Shown here piece after piece: positions 53,056-63,939 of a DNA stretch of 64,000 nt (positions are counted from its first letter, which is position 1; the number at the start of each line of letters is the position of its first letter). The DNA is from Saussurea involucrata (lineage: Eukaryota > Streptophyta > Magnoliopsida > Asterales > Asteraceae), in contig CM066317.1 of NCBI GenBank assembly GCA_033807775.1, positions 15,015,370 to 15,079,369 of the forward strand, read 5' to 3'. The translations under genes and the position numbers were made by a program. The notes under the pieces were generated by a model. That model made no database searches. It was not told where the DNA came from and saw only the letters and a list, made by a program, of their open reading frames with translations.

Positions 53056-54768
53056 TTAGTTTTTATTGGGAACCCAAGCCGAAGTGGTCTTGGATCTCCC
53101 TTGCTCATCAAAGTACTTGCATTGGGTTTTGATGAGATTTTCAAATTTAGGTACTGCAGAATTGGAGTACTTTGTCAATATAATTGGTCTAGCAGCACAA
53201 ACACTAGAAGCAGTATTAACCTTAGAAGAAGTACTAACAGAGTTAGCAGCACTAACAGAGTTAGCAGTACTAACAGAGTTAGCAGCACTAACTGAGTTAG
53301 CAGCACTAACAGAGTTAGCAGTACTAACAGAGTTAGCAGCACTAACTGAGTTAGCAGCATTAACTGAGTTAGCAGTACTAACAGAGTTAGTAGTACTAAC
53401 AGAGTTAGCAGCACTAACTGAGTTAGCAGCATTAACTGAGTTAGCAGTACTAACAGAGTTAGCAGCACTAACTGAGTTAGCAGCACTAACAGAGTTAGCA
53501 GCACTAGCAGAGTTAGCAGCACTAACAGAGTTAGCAGTACTAACTGAGTTAGCAGCACTAACACTGCTAGCAGCAGTATTGGCAGTAGTATTGCTTCTAG
53601 CAGCACTAACCTTGTTAGCAGTATTGCTTCTAGCAGCACTATCCTTTTCAGCAGTACTATCTGAGGTATTAGTGCTTTTGGAGACCCACATATTGACACA
53701 TTCCTTTTCAGTCTTTTTCCTCATGTGGCTTTTGGATTTAGCTTGTTTCTTAGCCACATGGTTCCTTGCAGGCTTCCTATAACCATTGGATTTATAAAAA
53801 GGTCTTTGAAAATTTATCCTTTGGTTAATAGGATTGAAATAACAGTGTTTGGCAAGGTGATTCAATCTGCCACAGATGAAACAAGGTTTTGGTCTGTTAA
53901 TCCTTTGCAGATTAACTCCTTGCTTTTGTGCCCACTGGTTATTCCAATTTCTTTGATTTCCCCTCTTTTTATCATGTTTTTGGGGCTTATTCTCTTGAGA
54001 TTTCTTGCAAGAACAATGTTCACAAGTTTTAGAGTTCACAACAGTGGTCTGTGTATAATGAACTCCCTTTCCCTTGTCAGTCCTCTTCATCTCATTGTTC
54101 TTAACACATGGACTTTCACATTCCTCATCAGATCCTTCTTTTTCAGTCTCATCCTCAACAACTACTTCATCTAATGGATCTACTTCAGTGGCTCCTTTAG
54201 GTAAGTCCTTCCTATCCTTGGTTTCTAATAGGTCTGACTTAGGAGGGATGTAGTTGTTATTGTAGGGTGGGGGTGTGGCATTGTACCCTATTCCTGGTTT
54301 CAACTTACTATGGATTTGAGAGTTGATTATGTTGTCCATGACTTTAGAGGCACAAGTAAACTTTTCTACATCAAGTTTAACTTTCTCAAGCTCTCCTTTT
54401 AGTTTCTCACACTCTTCCCTAGACTCTTTCAGTTGGAACTTCAGACCACCCTTTTCCCACTTCCAGTAGTTTGTATCATATGAGTGTTGAAGTTCATTGG
54501 CTTGAAAAGCCTTAATTTGTTCTTCAAACCTCTCAACAATCAATACATAATCTCTTATGTCCTTTTCTAATCTCTTAAGGTCATCACACATTACCTGATT
54601 GTGATCTCTATACCTTTTAACAGTGTCTATACAAGCTTGAGAACAGAGATTAGATTTTACCTCAGTAGGAATATCTGAGACTTCTGCCATGAGTGCATGA
54701 TTCTGGATTGCCTCTTCTGCTTGATCACTCCAATCAAAAGTACTGTTTGATTCAATAGAGTTGTCCAT
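53056..54768 (-). CDS. gag: Element 5 gag (N-terminally short), intact
   Basis: 570 codons from ATG at 54768, only 28 nt after the PBS. Order: STFDWSDQAEEAIQNHALM, coiled coil (about residues 50-145), proline/asparagine segment GYNATPPPYNNNYIPP, acidic region, Cys-rich CEHCSCKKS, CCHC knuckle CFICGRLNHLAKHC, basic stretch, then a long run of six-residue repeats (ANSVSA, ANSVST, ANSVNA; about 53200-53560) and the SAWVPNKN end. Compared with full SIRE gag (see 41227-42374) the capsid domain is missing. It could bind RNA through the knuckle but probably cannot build a particle alone; this is inference. Confidence 0.85.
   Translation of the reverse strand: MDNSIESNSTFDWSDQAEEAIQNHALMAEVSDIPTEVKSNLCSQACIDTVKRYRDHNQVMCDDLKRLEKDIRDYVLIVERFEEQIKAFQANELQHSYDTNYWKWEKGGLKFQLKESREECEKLKGELEKVKLDVEKFTCASKVMDNIINSQIHSKLKPGIGYNATPPPYNNNYIPPKSDLLETKDRKDLPKGATEVDPLDEVVVEDETEKEGSDEECESPCVKNNEMKRTDKGKGVHYTQTTVVNSKTCEHCSCKKSQENKPQKHDKKRGNQRNWNNQWAQKQGVNLQRINRPKPCFICGRLNHLAKHCYFNPINQRINFQRPFYKSNGYRKPARNHVAKKQAKSKSHMRKKTEKECVNMWVSKSTNTSDSTAEKDSAARSNTANKVSAARSNTTANTAASSVSAANSVSTANSVSAANSASAANSVSAANSVSAANSVSTANSVNAANSVSAANSVSTTNSVSTANSVNAANSVSAANSVSTANSVSAANSVSAANSVSTANSVSAANSVSTSSKVNTASSVCAARPIILTKYSNSAVPKFENLIKTQCKYFDEQGRSKTTSAWVPNKN
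53200..53680 (-). repeat. 18-bp coding repeats in element 5 gag
   Basis: Plus strand repeats GAGTTAGCAGCACTAACA / GAGTTAGCAGTACTAACT, one hexapeptide per unit, more than 20 copies by eye. Elements 1 and 2 have shorter, less regular versions in the same place. Confidence 0.92.
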
Positions 54769-54810
54769 AATAATTGTCGAATTCTAAGAAACACAAGCTC
54801 TGATACCACT

Positions 54811-55658
54811 TGTCAGGATCGAATCTTAACAAGATTAACAATACTTAGAATTCAGAATTAAAGAATCTGCGGAATAGAACTTTAATTCCCACAATCAAAG
54901 AACAATATATCAGAAAATACACAGTTGTTTGTATTCACTGTTTCGACTTACAAGATTAACAACCAAACCTCAATCTTGATGAACAGGCTCAATCAAGACG
55001 ACTTCTACTTCTCTAGAAATAGGGTTCTAAAACCTTGAGGTTAATTCTCTCTAAAACACAATCGAATTCTAATTGTATTTGTATATCGTATTATTTTCTG
55101 TCTCTTCTTTTTTTTCTTCTTAATAGCTATCTATCAACAAATATATATACTGAATAATTACAAGATAACTATCAAAATAAGATTGATCTTCAGAATATTC
55201 TTTTAAGTATATCTTCAATCAATCCATCTTTATCTCCTTCAATCTCGCATTCCATGTTCTGATCCCAAGCAGTATTAACTTCATTCTTCTCAAGCAGTAC
55301 TAATAATCTTTCAGCAGTAGTAATGTTTGATATGCCCAAGCAGTACTAACAGTTTTCGTAAGACATCAGCAGTACTAACTTTTGTTCAGCAATATTAATG
55401 ATATTCCAGCAGTAGTAATATACCAGCAGTATTAACTTTGTTCAACAGTATTAACCATGTACCAGCAGTAGTAACTTGTCTAGCAGTACTAATCATGTTC
55501 TTGCAGCATTAATGACTCAGCAGTACTAACCTTGAACTAGCAGTAGTATCTTTGTTCTGGCAGCACTAACATTGAACTAGCAGTACTAACTTGATCTGGT
55601 AGTAGTAATGTTGTTCTGGCAGTACTAACCATACTTAGCATATCTTCAGTTCCCAACA
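54811..55658 (-). repeat. 5' LTR of element 5
   Basis: 848 bp. Contains an extra block near 55385-55445 (GCAATATTAATGATATTCC region) absent from the 3' LTR. Confidence 0.93.
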
Positions 55659-55663
55659 ATAGT

Positions 55664-56863
55664 GAAAAGATTGATGCTTACGAATCATTAACTAAAGATT
55701 TTTATGCTGTCAAGGATAGCAAGATAAGAAAATCCATTCAAATTAAAACTCTTACCTCTCAACTTGAAGTCTGCATGGCTAAACTTGAAAAGTTTGAGGA
55801 AATCAAAGCTGAGCTTGAAAATGTGAAAACCATAAATCACGTGATTTCAAAAGAGAAAAATCACCTTTTTAAGAAACTAAAAAGGGAACAAGAGGTTGTT
55901 GGAAAATGGTCAAATTCTTCCAAAAATCTTGAACAAATCTTTCAAGGCCAAATCAGTGGTAATGATAAATTTGGTCTAGGATTTGGGAAAACTGTTGCTG
56001 ATAACTCTTCTTTTGCACTCATCCCTTCCTCCAATACATGGGATGATGCCTCAGAGTCAAGTTCTTGTGACTCCATTTCCTTAAACTCTTTAGATCTGGG
56101 TGAAGCCTTAAAGTATGGAATGTTTATAAAGGCAAAAGAATCTTCTTCATTTCAAAACACTGAGAAGCAAGATTCCAATGATGTTTCAAAACTCAACCAT
56201 GATTTTTTAAAAGATTCAGTCATGGATGAAGCCTCTTCCTCTAACTCCTCAAAAGCTAAACCTTTTCAAAGAGCAAATCCCATCGATTTCTCCACTGATG
56301 ATCAACCCTCAAATCCCACCGATTTCTCCACCGATGATCTTCCCATACCTATTCACGAGCTGTTGAAATCTATTCACATAGATGAATACCCCTCTTCTGA
56401 TCATAAACCCTCAAAGATCCCTAAGAGAGAACACCAACCTTCATCAAACAGACTCTCATCTTCCGACAAAAGGAAATATGTTGTTGATCTCCATCCCAAA
56501 AGTAATACTCCAAAGATATTTTCTGGCAACTCATCTGTTCTTCTCATTCCCAGATCGGTGCTTTTGAAAAAGTCAAATCTCAAGGAATCATCATCTTATA
56601 ACTCTGACAAAGGAATTCTTGGACCCAAACCCTTTGCCTCACCCTCTTCTGCCAAGATAATAAAGATTAATGGGAAAAGTAAATTCAAGGAAAGTGGTCA
56701 CAATTATAAAAAGATCTTTATCTATAGAAAATGCTATAACTGTGGTGACACTTTTCACATGGCTAAGGATTGTCCCAAGGAAAGAATAGACAGAACCAAA
56801 CCTAAGGACTCTTCTTCTTCTAACCCTAAAGGACCCATCACCAAATGGGTACCAAAGAACTAA
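55664..56863 (+). pseudogene. gag: Element 4 gag, C-terminal part
   Basis: Continues gag after element 5: KIDAYESLTKDFYAVKD, coiled coil, WSNSSKNLEQIFQGQ and DKFGLGFGKT (standard SIRE gag landmarks), a Ser-rich acidic region with motif-B-encoded FSTDDQPSNPTDFSTDD (56285-56340), and a second CCHC knuckle CYNCGDTFHMAKDC near 56730. Ends ITKWVPKN. This part is open but separated from its start. Confidence 0.85.
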
Positions 56864-56874
56864 TCTGTTTTTGC

Positions 56875-59800
56875 ATGCAGGCTTTTGAGCACCATCAAAT
56901 ATGGTATCTGGATAATGGGTGCTCACGCCACATGACGGGAAACAAATCTCTCCTTATCAACTATGTGCCTGGAAAAGGTCCATCTGTAACTTTTGGTGAT
57001 AACTCTAAAGGTTATACCAAAGGATATGGAACTCTCACTAATGGATCTGTCACCTTCAATAAAGTGGCCTTTGTTGACAGCCTCATGCATAATCTTCTCA
57101 ACATTAGCCAACTGTGTGATCTTGGATATAAAGTTATCTTTGAACTTTGTGTCTGTACTGTGGTGGACAAGAACTTCAATGTGGTGTTATCTGGAAAAAG
57201 GATGGAAAATGTCTATATCATTGATATGGGACTAAATAACAATTCATCCAATGTCTGCTTTGTGTCGGATGACACATCCAAAAGGAACTGGTTGTGGCAT
57301 AAGCGTATCTCTCATCTAAATTTCAAAACCCTTCATAAAATCTCCAACAAAGAGCTGGTGACTGGTATGCCAAAGTTGAACTTTGTCAAAGAGAAGCTGT
57401 GTGATGCATGTGAAAAAGGGAAGCTCACCAAAACTTCCTTCAAGACCAAGCAATGCTCTTCCATCACTCTTCCTCTCCAGATGCTGCACATGGACCTATG
57501 TGGACCAGTCAGCACTCCAAGTCTAGGAGGCAAAAGGTACATTCTTGTAATTGTTGATGAATTTACTAGATATACTTCTCAGGTATAAAAGTGATGCAAC
57601 TGAAGAAATCATCAATTTTGTCAAGAAAAATGAAGTTCTTAATGGTCAACTTGTTCGTTCGGTAAGAAGTGATAACGGCACTGAATTCAGAAACAGTGCT
57701 CTTGAAGACTTCTTTACTGAGAAAGAAATTTCTCAAAACTTCTCTGTAGTCCGTACTCCTCAGCAAAATGGAGTGGTGGAAAGGAAAAACAGAACTCTAT
57801 GTGAGGCTGCTAGATCAATGCTAAGTGAATCAAATCTTCCCATCTATTTTTGGGCTGAAGCTGTAAATACTGCTTGCTTTACCCAAAATAGGTCAGTGAT
57901 ATCCAAAAGACATGATAAAACCCCATATGAAGTTTTCCATGGCAGAAAACCAAATATTGGCTTTCTTCATGTTTTTGGCTGTGTGTGCTTTATTCTAAAT
58001 GATCGTGCTAATCTTGGGAAATTTGATCCCAAAGCTGATGAGGGAATCTTTGTTGGATACTCCCTATCCTCCAAAGCTTATCGTGTGTACAACCTCAGGA
58101 GAAAATGCATTGATGAGTCTATTCATGTCAAATTTGATGATCTTAGATCATCATCTCTGTCAAATGATGATGATGATTTACACAGATGGATCTCTTCTTG
58201 CATCGGTGATGCCCCTTTATCAAACTCCACTGATACATCTTTCACTCCCTCCAATCCATCTCCATCAAATAACCAAGTCGGGTCATCCTCTATAATTCCC
58301 ACCGAAATTGACCATGTTTCCACCGATGTACTCTCTCCCACCAATGTGCAACCCTCCACCGACCCAATCTCTTCCACCGAAAACATTGCCTGTCACCGAA
58401 CCTCTGATCCCACTTCATCTTCACCCCTAACACAAAATATTCCACCACCATTACCTCCTGCATCTAAATGGACCAAAGATCACCCCATAGATCAAATCAT
58501 CGGTGATCAACAAGCAGGTGTCCAAACACGTAGAGGAATTGGAAACATTTGTCTCTATGTGAATTTTCTCTCTCTTTCTGAACCCAAGAAGATTGATGAA
58601 GCTCTTGCAGATCCCTGTTGGATCACTGCCATGCAAGAAGAGCTTTCTCAATTTAAGAGAAACAAAGTTTGGAGATTGGTTCCCAGACCCCGAAAGAAAA
58701 CAATCATTGGAACCAAATGGATATTCAGAAATAAAATGGATGAAGATGGTACAGTTATCAGAAATAAAGCCAGACTGGTTGCTCAAGGATACCGACAGGA
58801 AGAATGCATTGATTATGATGAAACCTTTGCCCCTGTTGCAAGTCTTGAAGCAATAAGAATCTTTCTGGCACATGCTGCCTACCGAAATTTCAGAGTCTTT
58901 CAAATGGATGTAAAAAGTGCCTTCCTCAATGGGGAACTTGCAGAGGAAGTCTATGTGAAGCAACCTCCTGGTTTTGAAGATCCAGCTCATCCAGACTATG
59001 TGTACAGACTTGACAAGGCCCTTTATGGTCTCAAGCAAGCTCCTCGTGCTTGGTATGACACACTTGCCAACTTCCTTCTAAAGCATGGATATTCCAGAGG
59101 TAAAATTGACAATACTCTCTTCATCAAGGAGACCTCAGGTAATCTTATTCTTGTCCAAATCTATGTTGATGACATCATTTTTGGTGCCACGGATGAGTCA
59201 CTATGTGATGAGTTTGCTTCTCTCATGATGAGTGAATATGAGATGAGCATGATGGGAGAGCTTACATTCTTTTTGGGCCTTCGGGTCAAACAATCTTCAG
59301 AAGGGATTTTTATAAACCAAAGTAAATATATTCGTGACCTTCTGAAGAAATTTAATTTTTTAGATAGCTCTCCTATGAAAACTCCCATGGCTCCACCTTT
59401 GAAACTCAATGATGATCTTAAAGGTGAATCTGTGGATGTTACCCTTTATCGAGGCATGATTGGTTCTCTTCTGTACTTAACTGCTAGCAGACCGGATATT
59501 ATGTTTGCTACTTGTCTATGTGCCCGTTATCAGGCCAATCCAAAAGAATCACATTTAAAGGCTGTAAAACGGATCTTTCGGTATCTCAAGGGTACCTTGC
59601 ACTTGGGTCTTTGGTATCCCAAAGACTCAGGTTTTGAACTAATTGGGTATTCAGATTCAGATTATGCAGGTTCCCAGATTGATAGAAAAAGTACTACAGG
59701 AAGCTGCCAGCTTCTTGGTGGCAAATTGGTAAGTTGGTCCAGCAAGAAACAAAACTCTGTGTTAACCTCTACTGCTGAGGCTGAATATGTAGCTGTTGGA

Positions 59801-60106
59801 AGTTGCTGTGCTCAGATCCTGTGGATGAGAAATCAACTCAGGGACTATGCTCAAATCTACTCCAAAGTCCCAATTCTGTGTGATAACTCAAGTGCAATAG
59901 CTGTTGCAAACAACACAGTTCTTCATTCCAGATCAAAGCACATAGATATCAGATATCATTTCATCAGGGACCACATCTCCAAAGGTGACATTGAGTTACA
60001 TTTCATTCCCACCGATCTACAGCTTGCTGATCTGTTCACCAAATCCCTAGATGAAGCCAGGTTCAACTTCCTAATAAGTGAACTTGGCATCTGTAATTTT
60101 CAATAA
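56875..60106 (+). pseudogene. pol: Element 4 pol: PR, IN, RT, RNase H with one deletion
   Basis: Pol begins after a stop at the gag end; the sequence TTTTTGCATGCAG precedes it. Protease reads YLDNGCSRHMTG, so the catalytic DSG is DNG. Pre-integrase LWHKRISHLN...CDACEKGK. Integrase MDLCGP, then the frame breaks at 57551-57590 after DEFTRYT, where roughly 11 bases of the usual WVFFL codons are missing. It resumes with SDATEEI, RSDNGTEF and NGVVERKNRT. RT has MDVKSAFLNGEL and YVDDIIFGA (near 59165); RNase H has YSDSDYAGSQIDRKST and STAEAEYVAV; it ends LGICNFQ. The integrase-RT linker (58290-58400) is full of CCACCGA motif-B copies. Confidence 0.92.
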
Positions 60107-60500
60107 CTGTGTGTCTTCACTTTCCACCGATCTCACATCGGTGGACACTCTCTTAGTCTCTCTTCTTCCACCGAAATCTCATCGGTGGACACTCTCTTCT
60201 TTCCTCTTTCTACACCGATCGCACACCATACTCCCCACCGATATATACACCGATCACCAATGTCACTTTCTCACCGATCCCCGATCACCGATCACCGATC
60301 ACCGACCACCGATATCTTCTACCGATATATACACCGATCACCAATGTCACTTTCTCACCGATCACCGATCACTGACCACCGATCGTCTTATCGGTGTGTT
60401 TTATTCCACCGACAATGACTTCTTCCACAAATCTCTCCCACCGACGTCTATACATCTTCCCACCGATATCCATGACCAATTCATCCCCGTCGGTAAGATC
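60107..60500 (+). repeat. Motif-B array upstream of internal promoter (element 4)
   Basis: Dense CACCGAT/CACCGAC and ATCGGTGG half-sites, some as inverted pairs (CACCGATCTCACATCGGTG), some as tight direct repeats GATCACCGATCACCGA (60280-60310). The short open frame across it (60078-60614) is repeat-derived and not a gene. Confidence 0.93.
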
Positions 60501-60747
60501 TGCACACCGAAATACATCACCGAATCCCTAACCTTATCCCATACGCTTCCCAATGCTCACATCACCCCTAAGACCCTAGATGTCAGTAACCTTGACCGTC
60601 CCTTTTCCATTTAAAACCCTTTCAACCACATACCCCGAAACCCTCATCATTACCTTTTCCAACTTGTTTAAACTATTTAAATTTTTTTATAACCGTTCCC
60701 TCCTTGTCTCTTTTTAAAAATTACTTCTAAACCCTTCACCTTCCTTC

Positions 60748-60755
60748 TATATATA
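60748..60755 (+). promoter_or_regulatory. Internal TATA box for aORF (element 4)
   Basis: TATATATA, 97 bp before the aORF ATG at 60852, followed by a pyrimidine-rich leader. Same architecture (array, TATA, leader, aORF) as the other SIRE-type family. Confidence 0.65.
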
Positions 60756-60851
60756 CGACCCTTCGCCCTTCACTTTCCTCCTTCTTCATTTCCTCATTTC
60801 GAAACCTGCAACTTCTCCTCCACTTTCTTCCTTCCATCATTCTCACTCTCA

Positions 60852-62207
60852 ATGGCACCCACCAAGATTCCTACGTGCTTTGAAGACCTCATCTTCAACC
60901 CTTGCAACCATGTAGCAAGGTTCGAATCCGATCCCGCTCATCCCGAGTTCAACACCATTATCAAGTTCTTAACCCGCTCACCTCTTCTCCATGCTTTCTC
61001 CTGCAACCCAAAGATGAGCAAAATGCTCATTGGCAAATTTTGGCTGTCCTGTGTGTATGATATTTCAAATGAAGCAATCCATGCCTCTATCTTTTCTGAC
61101 GAAGAGGGTGATCACGATGTTACTTTTGGCGTGGATCATGTCCGTCGTGCTCTCCGGATCGAAGCCTTTTCAGAATATGCGGACATGAATGTCAGCAACT
61201 TTCTTGAGCAAGTCATCAGCACTATTGGCTATGTCCAACATTATGAGGATAAAGCTTCCAAGTCTTCTAAAGGACCAGGTACCCTTCTTCGCAAACATAT
61301 GGGTGGGGTTTGGAACTTCTTCTTTGCTCACGTGCTCCATTGTCTCTCTAGAAAGACAAGTGGTCAAGACCAATCCCCATCTTATATTACAAAGCTTTCC
61401 CATGCACTGATTTTTCAAAGAAAGGTGGACTTTGCTCAGTATTTCTTTACTGAGCTGACTGAAGTAATCAAACACCCGAAAAAGTGTTATGTCGCATATC
61501 CTCGTTTCATCTCCATGATCCTTCAACACAAACTCGGTGCGGCCTTGGATGCGGATCGTAAGTCTAAAACTCCTCGCTTCATCTACGATTGGTCATCACC
61601 CTTTGTTGGCCAAAAGACGCTCAATATTGGCCATCTCGCTACTGATCTCCCCTTACGCCAAGGTATGATTTCTTTCGCTTTATCTCCCGATCTTCACTGG
61701 GGTGATGCGGAAGCTCCCGGGTTTCAACACCCGGAAGTTCCCGAGGCACCCCAAGTTGTAGTGGCCCCTTCTTCCCTTTCTCGAGTAAAGTCGGGTGGCG
61801 CGAAAAAGAAACAACGTACGGCCCCCGACAACTCCGCACACGCTTCTCGAACTATGCCACCGAGAGATCCCTCGGAGGCTTCCCCGGTTCAATCCCCATC
61901 TCGTAAGCGGAGGCACTCAACTTCCCTTTCGAGATCTCTTTCAAAGAGGCCTCGGACACCATCGGCCCAATCGACTAATCCAACTGTCGATTCTCGAAAA
62001 TCGCCAGTTGTTGAACTTCACCCCTCCGGGCCAAGGGAATCCATCATTATCCCCACCGACTCCTCTGCAGTTTCTCAAAAGACTACAGTTGTAGATATGG
62101 AGAACCCATATGCCTCTTCCCTCACCTCTTCGGGTGGTAGAGATGACTTCGAGGACTCTCCCCTCGAAGGAGTTGACTTGTCACTGCACGGCTTTTCACC
62201 CGGTTAG
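60852..62207 (+). pseudogene. Element 4 aORF, N-terminal part
   Basis: 451 codons to TAG at 62205-62207. The N-terminal block is clearly related in layout to the other family: FNTIIKFLTRSPLLHAF, GKFWLSCVYD, HVLHCLSRKTSG, SHALIFQRKVDFAQYFF, CYVAYPRFISMILQ. A Ser/Pro/Arg-rich region follows with RKRRHSTSLSRSLSKRPR, a probable nuclear localisation signal. The same protein appears to continue beyond the stop: the codons after the TAG reach a 20-base C run at 62255-62274, and the continuation after it is in another frame. Confidence 0.8.
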
Positions 62208-62254
62208 TTTATGATCGATGATGAAGCACAACTCGATCTGAGTTCCCCCCCAAA

Positions 62255-62274
62255 CCCCCCCCCCCCCCCCCCCC
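62255..62274 (+). repeat. Poly(C) run of 20 in aORF
   Basis: Uninterrupted C run after CCCCCCCAAA. It encodes a proline tract and shifts the frame between the two aORF parts. The length is uncertain in most sequencing technologies. Confidence 0.9.
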
Positions 62275-62295
62275 AATGACTTCTTTGAATTTCTT

Positions 62296-63939
62296 TTGGA
62301 GGACACTGGTTCTCCCCGAACCATCCCGTCCACCGACGAAATTCACACCGAGCCTCCCTCAACGCAGATTAATCCCACCGAAGGCATCTCCACCGATCCC
62401 CTCTCCCCGACACCGAAGCCGCCCTCTCCCCGACATAGGTTCTTTTACACCGAACCTTCCTGGGTTCAATCAACTTCCTCTCACTTTATTGAGGATCGAT
62501 TACTACCTCATTCCAGTTTGGCACAAACAGAACCCCATCTACGAGCTCTCAATCCTCCCCCTACCGATGCTCTTCGTGAAACTCTTCGGTCTCTGTCTGA
62601 CAACTTGGCCTTCTTAGCCAACAAAGTGGATACTTTGACCACTACCCACTCCAACATTGCAGCTTCTTTCGATGCTTTCAAGACTTCATATATAGTCAAG
62701 GATACTGAACTTCAGAGACTTATTCAAGAGGCCAAAACTCATCAGGATCTTGACAAAAGCATCGCCGATTCTCTTAGCTCTCTTCAAACCAAAGCTGACA
62801 ACATGCTGGAGAAAGCTCAATGGGAAATGGACTTGGGTGATTTTTCTATGATCTCCGGTGACACCAATCAAAGCTTGGCTCATCTTCACACCAAGTTTGA
62901 TAGTGTTTTTAAACAGTTGGGTTTTAAGGTTCCGGCTGCTGCTGAGGGGGAGAAGACTCTCAGTCATCCAAAAATGCCTTCAATTAAGAGATCTATCATC
63001 AGAAAGCCTTCACCCACCACCAAAAAATCCTCACCCTCCACCGAAACCTCACCTACCACCGAAACATCTTCATCCTCCACCGAATCATCACCTCAGGCCA
63101 CCGAAACACCACTTATACCCTCACCGAAAACTGCAGGTACCACCGATCAAATCTCCACACCGACCAAGTCTTCATCAGGGGTGAAAAGTAAGGCAACGTC
63201 TGAGGGGGAGCAAGTTTCTAAAACCCCCAAAGACAAAGGCAAGAAAACCCTCACTGCTGAACAGTTGGCCGAAGAAGAAAAGAAAAAGGAGTTGACAAAA
63301 TATGGGAATCGACCTGCTGATGCCCAAACTTTGAAGTTAAAGCCTCCTTCTCTACAATCTCAGGAATCCAACCTCGGTCTGACTCCTCAGGAGATTGAGG
63401 AAGCCAGACTTGTTCAAAAAGATTTAGATGACTCCAGAGCTCTATCTTTGAAAGCTGCACAAGAAGAGGCCATCAAAGCTAAGTCTACCGATCCTCTCTT
63501 AACCCAAAAATCGATGCTGAGTGCTATGGAAAAAGAAAAGAATGAAGAAATAAGTTGGTACAAAAAGACCATGTACCACCGATTGTCCAAATCCCCGATC
63601 ACAAATGTCAAAATTGCTACCTCCAGAGCCAACCCAAAGGATATCAGGATGATCATCGATAGAGAAGACGGATCAATGAAAAGTGTGAGAGATGTTAACC
63701 TCCAACATTACGGTCTTCCCGAATGGTATGAGATCTCTCAAAACTTGGTCAGAAGTGCAAACCCAAAGAAAGACATTTTTATCAAATGCATTGAAGGACT
63801 GATGGAAAAGATGAAGGAGATTAAAAGAAAACACAACATCATCCTTTCCTCCCGCGAGACTTCAATCGATGAAAGAAGAAATCCGTCTTCCCAAAGTCAA
63901 GAATCCTATCGACAAGGTGTTCAAAGAAATGGCAAGTGA
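62296..63939 (+). pseudogene. Element 4 aORF, C-terminal part (continues the broken frame)
   Basis: 547 codons open, nominal first codon TTG, so really a continuation of 60852-62207. Thr/Pro/Glu-rich tracts encoded by CCACCGAA repeats (PTTETSPTTETSSSSTE near 63040-63090), coiled-coil (LADKVDTL-type heptads, about 62590-62800), a QLAEEEKKKELTKYG basic/acidic helix near 63260-63305, and a C-terminal block ITNVKIATSRANPKDIRM...GLPEWYEISQNL that occupies the place of the C-terminal block in the other family. The stop at 63937-63939 is followed by more coding-like sequence to the window end, possibly another frameshift. Confidence 0.7.

Larger units (their letters stand above)
48448..55658 (-). 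mobile_element. Element 5: non-autonomous SIRE-type element, minus strand
   Basis: LTRs 54811-55658 (5') and 48448-49236 (3'), target duplication ATAGT (48443-48447, 55659-55663), PBS complement at 54797-54808, polypurine tract complement ATCTCCCCCTAAC at 49237. Carries intact gag, a pol stub with the same deletion junction as element 2, the motif array, internal TATA and an intact aORF. The LTRs differ mainly by a block of about 59 bp of motif units. Confidence 0.95.

Noticed and set aside
60078..60614. 178-residue ORF rich in TD/HR motifs after element 4 pol
   Set aside because: Encoded by the CACCGAT array itself, overlaps the pol end, and no equivalent ORF is seen in the other SIRE-type family.
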